From assembly GCA_023105745.1 (NCBI GenBank), contig JALGQZ010000004.1:11372451-11436450 (forward strand): a stretch of DNA of 64,000 nucleotides, given 5' to 3'. The number at the start of each line of letters is the position of its first letter. Within the stretch, counting starts at the first letter, position 1. A program made the translations under genes and the position numbers. Below are positions 23,009 through 34,500 of the stretch, piece after piece. The DNA comes from Austropuccinia psidii. Its lineage: Eukaryota; Basidiomycota; Pucciniomycetes; Pucciniales; Sphaerophragmiaceae. The notes below the pieces were generated by a model that saw only the letters and a program-made list of their open reading frames with translations, did no database searches and was not told the origin of the DNA.

Positions 23009-26000
23009 ACCCCCGTTAATGGGTTAGGGCTTTGAAATTACAATGGTTTAGCTTAAAGTAGCGGTAATCATCAACTCAAATACAAAGAGTGAAGCATGTT
23101 TTATATTGAGTATTAATTCATGTGCTTAAATATAGATTAGAGTTTTGAGGGTAATCTACTGAACTTTCGGAAAGTAATTATTTTTTGGAAAGTTTTATAC
23201 TTTTAAGGGCTATAATAATAAAAATATTGAAGACCAAAAAGAAAGGATAAGAGGAGTTGAGAAGATAATTTTCTAAATTGATGAAAGTGTTTCTCTTAAT
23301 AAGTGTAGCTGTCTCACAGAACAAAATTAGTGAACATATAAAAAATGATATTAATAAGAAATCTTTACAAATGTCATTTTTCTTAAGAAAGTGTAAATAT
23401 TTTTGAGCTGAAATGTTTTGATAAAAGTTTTTTTTGAATTTCTTAAGGTGAGAATTTAAGAAATATCTTACAAAAATTAAAAAGGTTTTATCAATTTCGA
23501 ATGAAAAACCAAAATGGGATATGGAGTTCTTACTAATTATTTTGTTTGATGTTTTGGTGGTTTGATGTATTATTAAGGAGGGTTTTCAAAGAACTTCCAT
23601 GATTACAGGTTGTTTTGAGAATCCAATTTCATTTTGACTCCAGAAAAGTGAAGGTCCATGTCCATATGGTTGAAATGGAATTGGAACTGTTATGAAGTAT
23701 TATTTTTTAATAAATTGAAGTAATCCATTAGTCCAGGGCTTCGTCTCATTTTCAGAATAATTTCAAAAATTAAATTATTTTAGGAGGTTAAGGATGTTGA
23801 ATTTTAGGCCTTATGAGATGGTGGGTGTAGTATTAATTGAATTAGAAATATTTATGAAGATAGAGATGATAATGGGCAGTAATTAATTTGCAAAATAAAA
23901 AAACAAAGATGATGGTGGGTAGCTAAAAAATTTACCTGGGAAAAAAAAAAAAATCTCATAATGAGAATTACTCAAAAAATACCCTAATGAAATTGAATTT
24001 GATTGAGGTGATATAAAACAAAAAAAAAGAATCAAAAAAAAATCCTGGATTAATATTGGCAGGAGGGAAAAGAGGATTGGAAAAGAATAAATTAGATGAT
24101 GATGCAAAAATGAGAGAAATAAATTTCAAAATAAATAAAGAGGTAAATAATGGACTGAGAAAGTCAAAAAAAAACTTATTCAGCTCTTTTGATTTGAAAA
24201 AATTGATTAAAAAACTTAATTAAATTTGAGCTAAATATTTGAAGAGAAAATTAAACACAAAATGTTGGGTTTTTATTAAAAACAAATTTAGTAAAGAATT
24301 TTGAATTGTTGAAAAAAGATCATGTATTTTGGCTATACTCAAGCAAAAACTTAATAACAACAAATTAAAACCTTAGTATGAATATTGATCATGAAAAAAC
24401 ACCCCAAAAAGCGGTCACTGTTTCTTCCTTTTTATGGGAAAAAGTAATTCAAAAAAAATGGCATTGCTTTTCTTTCTACAATTATTCAAAATTAAACTTT
24501 TCTTCAATGATTGTAGCCAAAAAAGAAATGCCATTTGTTTCTTGAAATCTGGTGTGAATTTCTTTGTTCCAAAACAAAAATTAATTTATAATTTTTGGAA
24601 AAATTAAAAAAAATTCTGTTTCTTGTTTTTGCTAAAAAAATATTGAAACAAAAGAAGAATTAAAGTGTTAATCTTGAAATTTATTATACAAAAACTTCTC
24701 TTGTAATTATCTATGAAGCTTCGTTGTTATGAAAAATTACTTCGGGTTTATTTTGTTTGAAAAAAGAGGGTTTTAATTTACAAAAAAAACCATCCAACAT
24801 TTTTTTTTCAAATAAAAAAACCCATAATTAAAACTTGAATATAAAAACACACCTAAAATTAAAAATGTGTTTTAATTATCTGTTTGAACTCAATTAAATG
24901 AATAATTATTCAAATTATACAAACAAGTAATAATAAAGTCTTTTTTTTTTTCAAAAAATTGAAGTGATTTTCTCCTCAAATCCAAAGAAAGCAAGAAAAT
25001 GATAATAAAATTGGAAATGGGCTGCAATAATTAAGAAACACTCCATGCTTCCAGTTAAAAAAAGCCCCAAAACAAATGAAATCATTATTTTGTTTACAAA
25101 TTCAATTGAAAATTTAACTTTTATATCAGTTAAATTGTAGAAATAAAAAGCAAAACTAGGCCTTTTAGTGAATAAGATAGGAATGTTCAATGAATTTTAT
25201 GATACCAGAGAAAGATCAAGGAAATCAAAAATTAATCCTTTAGCCTATTCTGCTTGGTTGTGATGATTGTGCCAATGAAACAGCCCAGGGTCTAGTTATG
25301 ATGGTGGTGGGGGAGCACCTGCTACAACATGACTATTAGAAGAGAGCTCTAGTTCTTAATGTTTTTGAAATAAATGTGACACCATATTTCCCCAAAAAAT
25401 GAAAAGCATACAAAAATATCCAGCCACTTGCACACATGGTAATCTTGAATATGTAAAATGCTTTCAATGAACATGAGAGCTTATCAATGAGAAAAAATAT
25501 TCTTTCCATCTCTGGAAATGACCTGGTTGAGTTTGAAATTGCCATTGTAAAGTCATCCTGTTTCTGGTTTCCTTTGCAGCTTGATTTTGGTTTTCCATTT
25601 TTCTTTCTCAAACTCATGCTTCATCTTTTCAATATTCTATTGTCCATCCATCTGGTGTTGTAATTTCCTCTCCTAAAAGATTTGAAAATCTCCTTTTTAC
25701 TCCATTTTGAACCCTAGATGCATCTCATTAAATAAATTTTCCTATTTCATTTTCAAGATTTCAATATTTTCTTGATCAGTCCATTTATCCAAATCTACTT
25801 TTGAATGTCTACTTCAATTTGAATGAGATTATTTAAGACAAGTTGATCAGACTTTTTCATCAAAAAAAGAATAAAAACTTGCCTACCATTTTTCTATGCT
25901 TCAAATAAGTGTGTGTAGGAAGATGAAAATGCACCTAAACAATTCTTCTGTCAACAAATATTATCATTGGGGTCAATATTTGAAGAACTTTTATGAATTT

Positions 26001-26127
26001 AAATCAGGCCAGTGAAAGGCCTCTTATGACTTTCAATTGGGTCTGTGTTAGAGTTTTCATGCTATAAAATTTCTAATAAGGGTGGTATAGAAAAAGGAAA
26101 CCCATGTTATGATCAGCCAGAGCTGAT
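23009..26127. other. AT-rich intergenic DNA, no gene recognised
   Basis: I see no recognisable domain, LTR terminus or tRNA. The 93-codon minus frame at 25336-25617 and the T-rich 74-codon minus frame at 23883-24107 have no visible motif. Confidence 0.5.
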
Positions 26128-27640
26128 GTCAGCCTGTGACTCAAACCCAGAGCACAAGCATGACAGCCAAATACCATAAACCAATGTTAAAGCCAAGATA
26201 CCACCAAACCATGGAGCTGAGCCAAATAAGCTCAAAATATATGAAAAGGAAGATGAAACTAACCTCTTTCCAAATATACAAGTCCCATTATCATAGGACA
26301 AAGAATAACAAAGTTACTACTGCTCAAAGTTGTTGCTGAGCATAAACCTTAATTTTCAACTCTCATCTGAAATACAGAGGAAGAGGCTTAACCCCAGAAA
26401 ATGGGTATTTAAAATGAAGATCTAAGTCAGGGCTATCCAATGGTACTAGCCAAGTTGAGCTAACACCATAATTACAGAAGTTATGGCCAAAATAAGGTCA
26501 AATAAGCCTGAGAAAAATATTCACCTCTCATATAACTTCTACAAATTGAGTGTGAGTTACTTAAAGTGGAGTCTTTTTGGAAAGAGAAAAATCAGGGCTA
26601 TCGGATGGTGCCTTTCATTTCTACATATCACATCTAGAACAAAATTCATGGAGAAAATAAGCTCCATACAGATATTGAGAAAATTATATGTATGAATAAC
26701 AAAACTTGTACATGGCATAACTTTGCCATATTTGATGGTACCTGTACCAAATGAGGTACCATTGTGTAAATCCCCTCCAGAGATGCACAAAGAGCCAACT
26801 TTTAGCTCAATATCTCAAAAACTGAAAAAGGTATAGCAGTCTTAAGGTGAAAATCCCACAATTGGGCCTATACACCTTTACTGGGGGGTTGTCAACCTGT
26901 GACTCAAAACCAGAGCACAAGCATGACAGCCAAAATACCATAAACCAATGGTATAGCCAAGATACCACCAAAACATGGAGCTGAGCCAAATCAGCTCAAA
27001 AGGTATCAAAAGAAAGAGGAAACTCACCTCTTTCTGAAAATATAAGTCCCATCAGCATAGGACAAGAAATAACAAAGTTATTCCTGCTCAAAGTTATTGC
27101 TGAGCATAAACCTTAATTTTCACCTCTCATCTAAAATCTAGAAGGAGAGGCTTAACCCCATCAAATGGGTATTCAAAATAAAGCTCTAAGCCAGGGCTAT
27201 CCAATGGTGCCAGCCAAACTGAGCTAGCACCAGTATTCCTTGAGTTATGGTCAAATTCAGACCAAATAAGGGTGAACAAAACATTCACCTCTCATCTAAC
27301 TTTTACAGTTTTAGTTTGAGATACTTAAAGTGGGGTCTTTTTGGAAAGAGCACAATCAGGGCTATCTGATGGTGCCATCCACTTCCTCATAACTCAACTA
27401 AAACAGAATTTATTGGCCAAACAAGCTTAATACAGCTTTTGACCAGACCACGCCAATGTACAAAAATACTTGTACATGGGATAACTTTGTCATATTTAAT
27501 GATAACCATGTCAAGTTGGGTACCATTGTGTAGAGCTCATACAGGGCTATTCAATGAACCAACTTTGAGCTTGATATCTCAAAAACTGACAGAGTTATGA
27601 CCATTTTAAGGTCAAAATCCCACCTGCTGTCAGATACAGC
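26128..27640 (+). repeat. Tandem direct duplication, two units of about 763 bp
   Basis: Unit 1 (26128-26890) and unit 2 (26891-27640) align end to end. Shared landmarks include CCTGTGACTCAAA, AGAGCACAAGCATGACAGCC, CAAAGTT.TTGCTGAGCATAA, CAGGGCTATC.GATGGTGCC, ACTTGTACATGG.ATAACTTTG and TATCTCAAAAACTGA. Divergence is moderate with small indels. No coding capacity is visible. It may be the 5' part of an unclassified LTR or long terminal region that continues into 27649-28167. Confidence 0.8.
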
Positions 27641-27648
27641 CTTACCAT

Positions 27649-28167
27649 GGGATAATATCCCATAACCATGAATATGAGGTGTCAAATAGACGAAGAAGCA
27701 TGTTTTTACTTCAATACCTCATATGTCAGTCAATACTGGGGTCCCATACAGCTTCTGTACAGCATTCTACGCGTCATACACGTCAGAATCAGGCTGTGAG
27801 GTCCCCAGATGAAAATTTTCACCCTGTATTGGTGAAAACTGCCCAGATGTGGTTTCAAAACCACATCTGAGCCCAATACAGGGTATACAGGCTGTTTGCA
27901 AACCACAAGCCTGTCCTGGAGAGTGAAAAATCTTCACTTCCTCTACGTGGAAAGGTCTAGCAGCCTTTCCACCTCAATTTCAGGATAAAAGGAGGGCTTT
28001 TCACAGCCAAAAACCTTTCCTCATCCTGCTCTTGAATACCCTACGTAGTAAACTGTCAAAAACAGTTTTACTCTTGGGTAATAATCAGGTATACTCTTAA
28101 TTTAAAGTATTGTAGTCTTTATTATTGTAATCCAACAGGTAAAGCTGCACCCAGGGCTTTCAACAGC
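27649..28167 (+). repeat. Repeat copy 1, related to the interior of the TIR element at 28301-28874
   Basis: Aligned with 28329-28846: ATAATATCCCATAACCATG, TATGAGGTGTCAAA, TTTCACCCTGTATT.GTGAAAACTGCC, AATCTTCACTTCCTCTA.GTGGA, GGATAAAAGGAGG, CTTTCCTCATCCTGCTCTT and TGCACCCAGGG all recur in order. GGATAAAAGG could act as a TATA-like box and CAACAGGTAAAG as a 5' splice site, as in the LTR leaders of this window, so it may be part of an LTR. 28168-28298 holds nothing recognisable. Confidence 0.7.
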
Positions 28168-28300
28168 GCTCACCACCACTATATCTCTATAGTAAAGCCC
28201 TTTAAATCTTAAATTAAATCATTTATTATCAATCTTATCATCTTTTATAACCAATTTTACCGTGTCACAGTCATAGTTAAAGCTTGTAAATACTCATATA

Positions 28301-28874
28301 CACCTTTATCATAGACTCAGCCTGACAGGGGTAATATCCCACAACCATGATTATGAGGTGTCAAAAAGACAAAGAACCATGTTTATACTTAAATACCTCT
28401 TAGTTCATTCAATAATGGGGCCCCATACAGGTTCTGTACAGTTTTCTATGTGTCATACACATCAGAAGAGGGCTGTGTGCTCCCCAGATAAAAACTTTCA
28501 CCCTGTATTAGTGAAAACTGCCAAAATGTGGTTTCAAAGCCACATATGAGCCCAATACAGTGTATAAAGGCTTTGTGAAAACCACAAGCCAGTAACCAGA
28601 AGTGAAAAAATCTTCACTTCCTCTATGTGGATGGTCTAGAGGGCCATTCCACCCCATTTTAGGATAAAAGGAGGCCTTTTCTCCACTAGAGAAGGTTTCC
28701 TCATCCTGCTCTTAAATTCCTACGTAGTACAACTGTCAAAAACAGCTATAATCTTGGAAAATAATCAGGTATAATTATATTCTTAATTATTGTATGATTT
28801 ATTATAATAATTAAATTGGTAAAGATGCACCCAGGGATTTCAATAGCTGTCAGGCTGAGTCTATGATGAAGCTG
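28301..28874. mobile_element. 574-bp terminal-inverted-repeat element flanked by TA
   Basis: The left end 28301-28328 and the right end 28847-28874 are inverted copies of each other over 28 bp with two mismatches; the perfect core contains CATAGACTCAGCCTGACAG. TA lies on both sides (28299-28300 and 28875-28876), as expected of a TA target duplication. There is no transposase, so it would be non-autonomous (MITE-like). The interior is a diverged copy of 27649-28167, and homology stops right at the inverted repeats. Confidence 0.65.
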
Positions 28875-29005
28875 TAAGTGGGCTAACTACTGTGGTATGC
28901 CATACCATATCAGCTTAATAAATTTTTTTTTGAGGGGAGTGAAAATTAGAAGTACCCCTATGGGTAGCTTCTGTTGGAAACAAAAGAAAAAGAATACTTG
29001 TCTCA

Positions 29006-29474
29006 CACTACGTGCAAACAGGGGTAGTTTCCTGTGAAACTATGCGCACTTGAAGGAAAGTGGTTTTCATCGCAATAATGACTAGTAACAAAACTAACAC
29101 TCAGTAGCTCCTTTTTTTTGAGTTTACGCTTTGCTTTTATTGTTACAGAAACAATTATAACCTTTTTTATCCTAATTAAATATACTTTGAATAAAAGCTC
29201 AATTGTGAACTGAAAACAATTTCTAGTCTGAAATTAAATACTAGCTACTTTTTATTTTTCTGCATCTCATAGTTTCTTGATAAGAATTGCTTTGAGAAGT
29301 TTTGCATGCTAATAATTCTGTGAAGCATGATACCAACTGGATTGAGATTGAATATTTCTTTCGTGATATTTCCCGCTTTTAAGTGAAAGTAGGTATGATT
29401 CCAAATTGAATGTCGGCATGAGACCTACAACAATCACATTGAGCTCAAGTAAAAGATTAGTAATGCATTCTATT
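29006..29474 (+). mobile_element. K1: left part of a CACTA-like (tnp2-type) element, split by element B
   Basis: It starts CACTACGTGCAAACAGGGG then TAGTTTCCTG, closely like the start of K2 (46940). CACTA termini suggest an EnSpm/CACTA-like end. The element is interrupted by B after CTATT (29470-29474) and resumes at 39751 with the same CTATT. The coding part begins at 40000. Confidence 0.5.
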
Positions 29475-31393
29475 TGTAAGATGTGACTATGAAACTGATG
29501 ATAATATTACTATTGATCAACAGTACTATGTCTGTTCTTATGAAATATAATAATAAAAAATTATTATAACCACAATTAAATAATTATAAAATTATTTCTT
29601 TCACGTGTTATACACTACTAGTGATTATAACTGTGAGCAGTAATTGTCTACAAGGCTCAATTACAAGAAGAATTTAATAATAAAAACTTCTTTTATTAAA
29701 ATAATAAAATTATTTTAATATATAATTATCTTTTACAAGAATAATTATAAGATAATTCTTGAAGAAAACTATTACTAGAGAAAAACTTTAAGAATTAAAG
29801 ATAAATGACTCACTAATACTCCAAAGAACTTATTGATAGATAAAAGTAGAGAAATTTGACGTGGAATTGTGGATTTAAGGGATCAAAAGGATTTATAACA
29901 GTATTACAACAATATATAGTTGGATTCTAGGATTTCACGTCTTTCTAGATGATTTTGAAAGATTTAAAACACTTAAGAATAGCTTTAACTAATACTTACT
30001 TGCTTGTAATAATGTTTTAATAAATTGATAAGATGATGATATGGAAAAAACAGCAAGAAGAGGCTTCTTTTAAGTCAACAACAGCTCACAGAGGCGTTCC
30101 ATGGAGCAAACTGAAAAACCAGTGAGTGAGAAAACAATAAAACTTTTTGGATTAATGATTGCATCATCTGTTGTCACGTAAGATTATCACAATTACTTAA
30201 TTGATGCTTTTACGTGACTACCAACCCCAATATGGTTAAGAATAAAAGGAGTAACAACAGTAAATCTTCTTTTATTCTAAAATAATCATTGATTTCTCAA
30301 AGTTATCAATGTTATTGCCAATTTCATCACAGGTTTTAATTACTGTGAATTTTTGAAGATTCAGTGTTTCACATAGAATGGTCAAAAATGGACTGTAAGT
30401 AAAACTTTTAATTTTACTAGGAAAACCATAATTCTTTTTGGTTGTACCATAGACAATACAGTTTTTCATTGGTCCTGAAAGTTTCAGGAAGATTCATTAA
30501 GAATTGTATTTTTAATGAATTTTTGAAGTTTTTACCTCTTTCTACGTAGAATTGCAAATAGCAGTATTTTGCTGGTTGCTATGAGGTAAATCAATGAATA
30601 TGAGTCCCAAAAGGGTTTTAATTACTCTTTTAGGGTCTAGTCATGGAAAGTCATCAAGAATTGACGTGGTTAAAGGAGTCTAAGTAGCTCATTACCTCCT
30701 TGGCACGTCAAAATAGCAGGTTATTTGCTATTTTCTTGTGATTACAGTAGGTGTAACTTGGTAACCAAGTTCCCAAAGAGTTTTAGTTTACCAATTGGGC
30801 CAAGATGAGCCATGGATCATTCTCTGGAGCTATCCACGCCTCTGAGGCCTCAGAAGTTGGGTACCCTGGCTCTCTTTGATGTCTTTTGTCCCCCTTGCCT
30901 AATTTTTACGTCAAAATAGTAATTTAAGCTTAAAGTGAGATATCCACTATGGGTGTACCAAAAGTCCATTTAAGAATACCATGATATCAAGTGCTCAAAA
31001 CATGCATAACACTATTCTTAGTGTATATGTAACATGGGATTTCTCACTTTCCCATTATTTTGGCGTGAAATCAAGAAAAACAAAAGTTTTCACGGATCTT
31101 TTATGTGGTATTGATGATGTGGTATTGAAGTATTTTCCATTTTACCACCTCAAAGAGTTAATTTGAGCTTATTCACTCTATGGAGCTACCCTAGGTGAAT
31201 TTTTGTGTAGAATCCAAATCTGGTCTTAAATCCATGGATTTACTTACTCAATAAAAAGTTATTCATCTTTTCTGAAATTGAAAATGATGAATTTTGGATA
31301 TATGCATGACTTATGAGTTTTGCATAATTCAAAATTTCTTTTTAAGATAATTGTGGCCTATTTGGGTATGTAAAATATACCTCAAGGCTCACA
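29475..31393 (-). repeat. Element B 3' LTR
   Basis: 1,919 bp. Read on the minus strand it runs from TGTGAGCCTTGAGG to CATCTTACA. A 65-codon sense frame (30272-30469) recurs in the other copies, but its differences are nearly all amino-acid changing, so it does not look like a conserved protein. Confidence 0.93.
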
Positions 31394-31406
31394 TTCCCTC
31401 CCACCA
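31394..31406 (-). promoter_or_regulatory. Element B polypurine tract
   Basis: Minus-strand TGGTGGGAGGGAA adjoins the 3' LTR and is identical to the tract of element D. Confidence 0.75.
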
Positions 31407-31533
31407 AAAAATAAAATTGTACTACAATTTTATTAGTGATAAAAGAATAAGGCCCCAAAGGGGGTTAATGTCCACTGTCCAACCTCTTCACATTACTCAG
31501 ATCAAGTAATTTAAAGCACATTTATAGACATAT

Positions 31534-34500
31534 TCAGGCTTGTGGCCTTCTTTCATGTCTAAATCTTCTTAAGAGTTTATCTGAGTCAGGTATTTCTGAT
31601 TCTGCCATCCATTCATCTTCATGTACTGGATTTCTATATCTGAAAAGATATTCTCTTTGATTTTTACCCCTAAGTCTCCTCTCTTTAATGACTTTCTTTA
31701 TCTTTTTGTCTTCATTCTGTTCTACAGGTGGTACAGTTAAAGGAGTTGGGTTTCTTAAAGGAAACAATTCTTTATCAGCTGGTTGATAAGGTTTTATCAA
31801 GCTGACTGGAAATGTGGGGTGTTTATTTTCTAATTCACCACTCAATTCCACTTGAACTGCATTGGTTCCATGTAAAGCAACAATAACAAAAGGTCCTACA
31901 TAAGAATCTTTAAGTTTCTTTGGGCCTTTGATATTATTAAAATTCAAGGTTGAAACTAGAACTAAGTCCCCTACTTTGAAGTCTGGTACTTTATGACTCT
32001 TGTCCCACTTCTGTTTTGCATAATCAAAAGCATCATCCATACTTTGTTTTGCATGGTGTTTTACTTTATCAAGCATTAATTTGAAGCTGGAAGCTGTAGG
32101 ATGAATGTCAATCAAGTCTTTCCTCAGTGTGTCTGCTGGGAGTCTTGGATTCCATCCTTTTTCTAACATAGCAGGAGTTTGTCCTGTGGAAGAATGGACT
32201 GATGTCTTGTATGCCAATTCTAATGCAGGTATCAGAGTGCACCAGTCATGGGTAAAGCCATCTGAGTCTTTGAATTCTAATCCATAAGCACAAAATCTCC
32301 TGATCATGTCTTCTAAAGTTTGAATCATCCTCTCTGCTAGCCCATCTGTTTGAGGGTGATATGCTGTGGAGAATGATAACTTAGTCCCAAACAATCTATG
32401 AAGATTGGTCCAAAGTGCAGATGTGCATTTGGGGTCTCTGTCACTTATGATATTCTTAAATAACCCTGTATGAGAAATAACTCTACTCCATAAAAGAAGA
32501 GCTGTATCCATAGCAGTGTCATCTTTATGACATGGTAAGAATATGGGAGTTTTGCTATATCTGTCTACAATGACTAAACAAGCATTATAACTTTTGTCAC
32601 CACTTGGAGGAAGTGCTGTGACCCAATCCATGTGAACAACTTCCCATGGGGATTTTGGTTCTTGAATATGGATCATAAGTCCAAATTTCTTGCCTGTACT
32701 CTTGTTTGCTTTTTGGCATCTGTCACAGGTATGGCAATATTCAATGGTTTCTTTTCTCCAAGATGGCCACCATGCACAATTCTTCACTTTTTCAAGTGTT
32801 CTGTCTTCTGACAGGTGTCCATAGTAGATACTATCATGACATTCATGAAGAATGGTATTGATAAGTAATCTACTACACAGTGTCATAACACAAGAATGTT
32901 TTGTTCTGTGGTAAATGATTCCATCAAACAAGTGAAATCTTCCTTCAGAATAGGAATTTCTCCAAACTTCATCAAGTGCATTAACTAAAGATGTATCTTT
33001 GAAGTCTTTATTCAATAAGGAAGTCAAGATATGGCAATTATTGTCTTGTTTATAAGATTCTCTGACCTCCTCAAAGAATTCAGTCCCAATATCAGTTATG
33101 TTAATTCCTTCAATTGAAATCTGTGGTTCAGCTTCCAAAGGTACATAAGATGGGCTATCAGGAGTGTTGGCTAAAGCCCATCTACTAAGTCCATCAGCAT
33201 TCTTGTGAATGTTTCCTGCTTTATGAACTATAGTCATGTTTCCTCTATATTCTTGAATGGCTATTTGCCATCTCAACATATGTCTGTTGGGAGTTTGAAT
33301 GTTAAGAAGTGATTTCACGGCATTACAGTCAGTTATCACTTCAAAAACACTGCCATCAAGATAATAGTGTAGTTTCTCAAGTGCCCATACCAAACATAAG
33401 CACTCCATTTGGCTTGCACCATATCTGGCTTCTGTTGGTTTGATTTGTCTTGAGATACAACAAACTGGTCCTTCTGTAGGTTTGTCATCAATAATTTGGA
33501 CTTGATGTAGGGCTGCCCCTAATCCATCTCCACATGCATCAATGTACAACTTAAAAGGAATATTCCAGTCAGGCATGAGGAGTAAAGGTGCTTCTGTAAG
33601 GGCTTTCCTTATCTTCTCATAAGCTTTAATTCTCTCTTGTGTCATCTCAAATACAGTCTGTTGATCACAGATGCTATAAAGTGACTTGGCTAGAATCGCA
33701 AAGTCTTTCAGGTGTTGCCTATAGTAACTGGCAAACCCAAGAAAAGACATCATTTCTTTTTTATTCTGGGGTATTGGTTTAAGTAGCACTGCTGCTACTT
33801 TGTTTTTGTCAATACCCAAGCTTAAACCAGAAACAATATGTCCTAATGCTTTGAGTTCTTCAAAACCAAAATTGCATTTCTTAAGTGAAATTTTCATGTT
33901 CACTTTTGCAACTTTATGAAGTACTCTTGCAAGTCTTTCAAGGTGCAAAGACCATGAATCAGAACATATGATAATATCATCAATATAAATGATAAGCCAT
34001 CCTTCAGACAATTCTGTAGGAAGGATGGTGTTCATCATCCTTTGATAATGGGATGGAGCATTTTTAATGCCAAATGGCATTCTAAGATACTCAAAAATAC
34101 CACAATGAGTGATAATTCTAAGTAATTTCTTAGCTTTTGGCGTAAAAACATTTTGATGGAAGCCTTTCAATGCATCCATTGATGTTATATACTTGGCTTT
34201 AGACAATTGAGTCAAGGTTTCTTGAATTCTAGGTATTGGATACCTATCTGGAACTGTGTAGGTATTCAATGCTCTGAAGTCTCCAACCATTCTTGACTTA
34301 TCATTATGCCATGCAATAATAACAGGTGTTGTCACTTCAACTTCCTCATTATGGCCTACTTTCCTTAGCACACCAAGTTGGATCAACTATTGGATATGTT
34401 TTTCCAAGGCTTCTCTAGCTCTGGGACTGGCTGGATAAGCTGGTCTTCTAAGTACTGGAGGATATGGTCTGTCAATATTAAGAGTAATATCAACTTCATG

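Noticed and set aside
30981..31166. 61-codon frame repeated at 39338-39523
   Set aside because: Antisense within B LTRs; shared only because the LTRs are copies.
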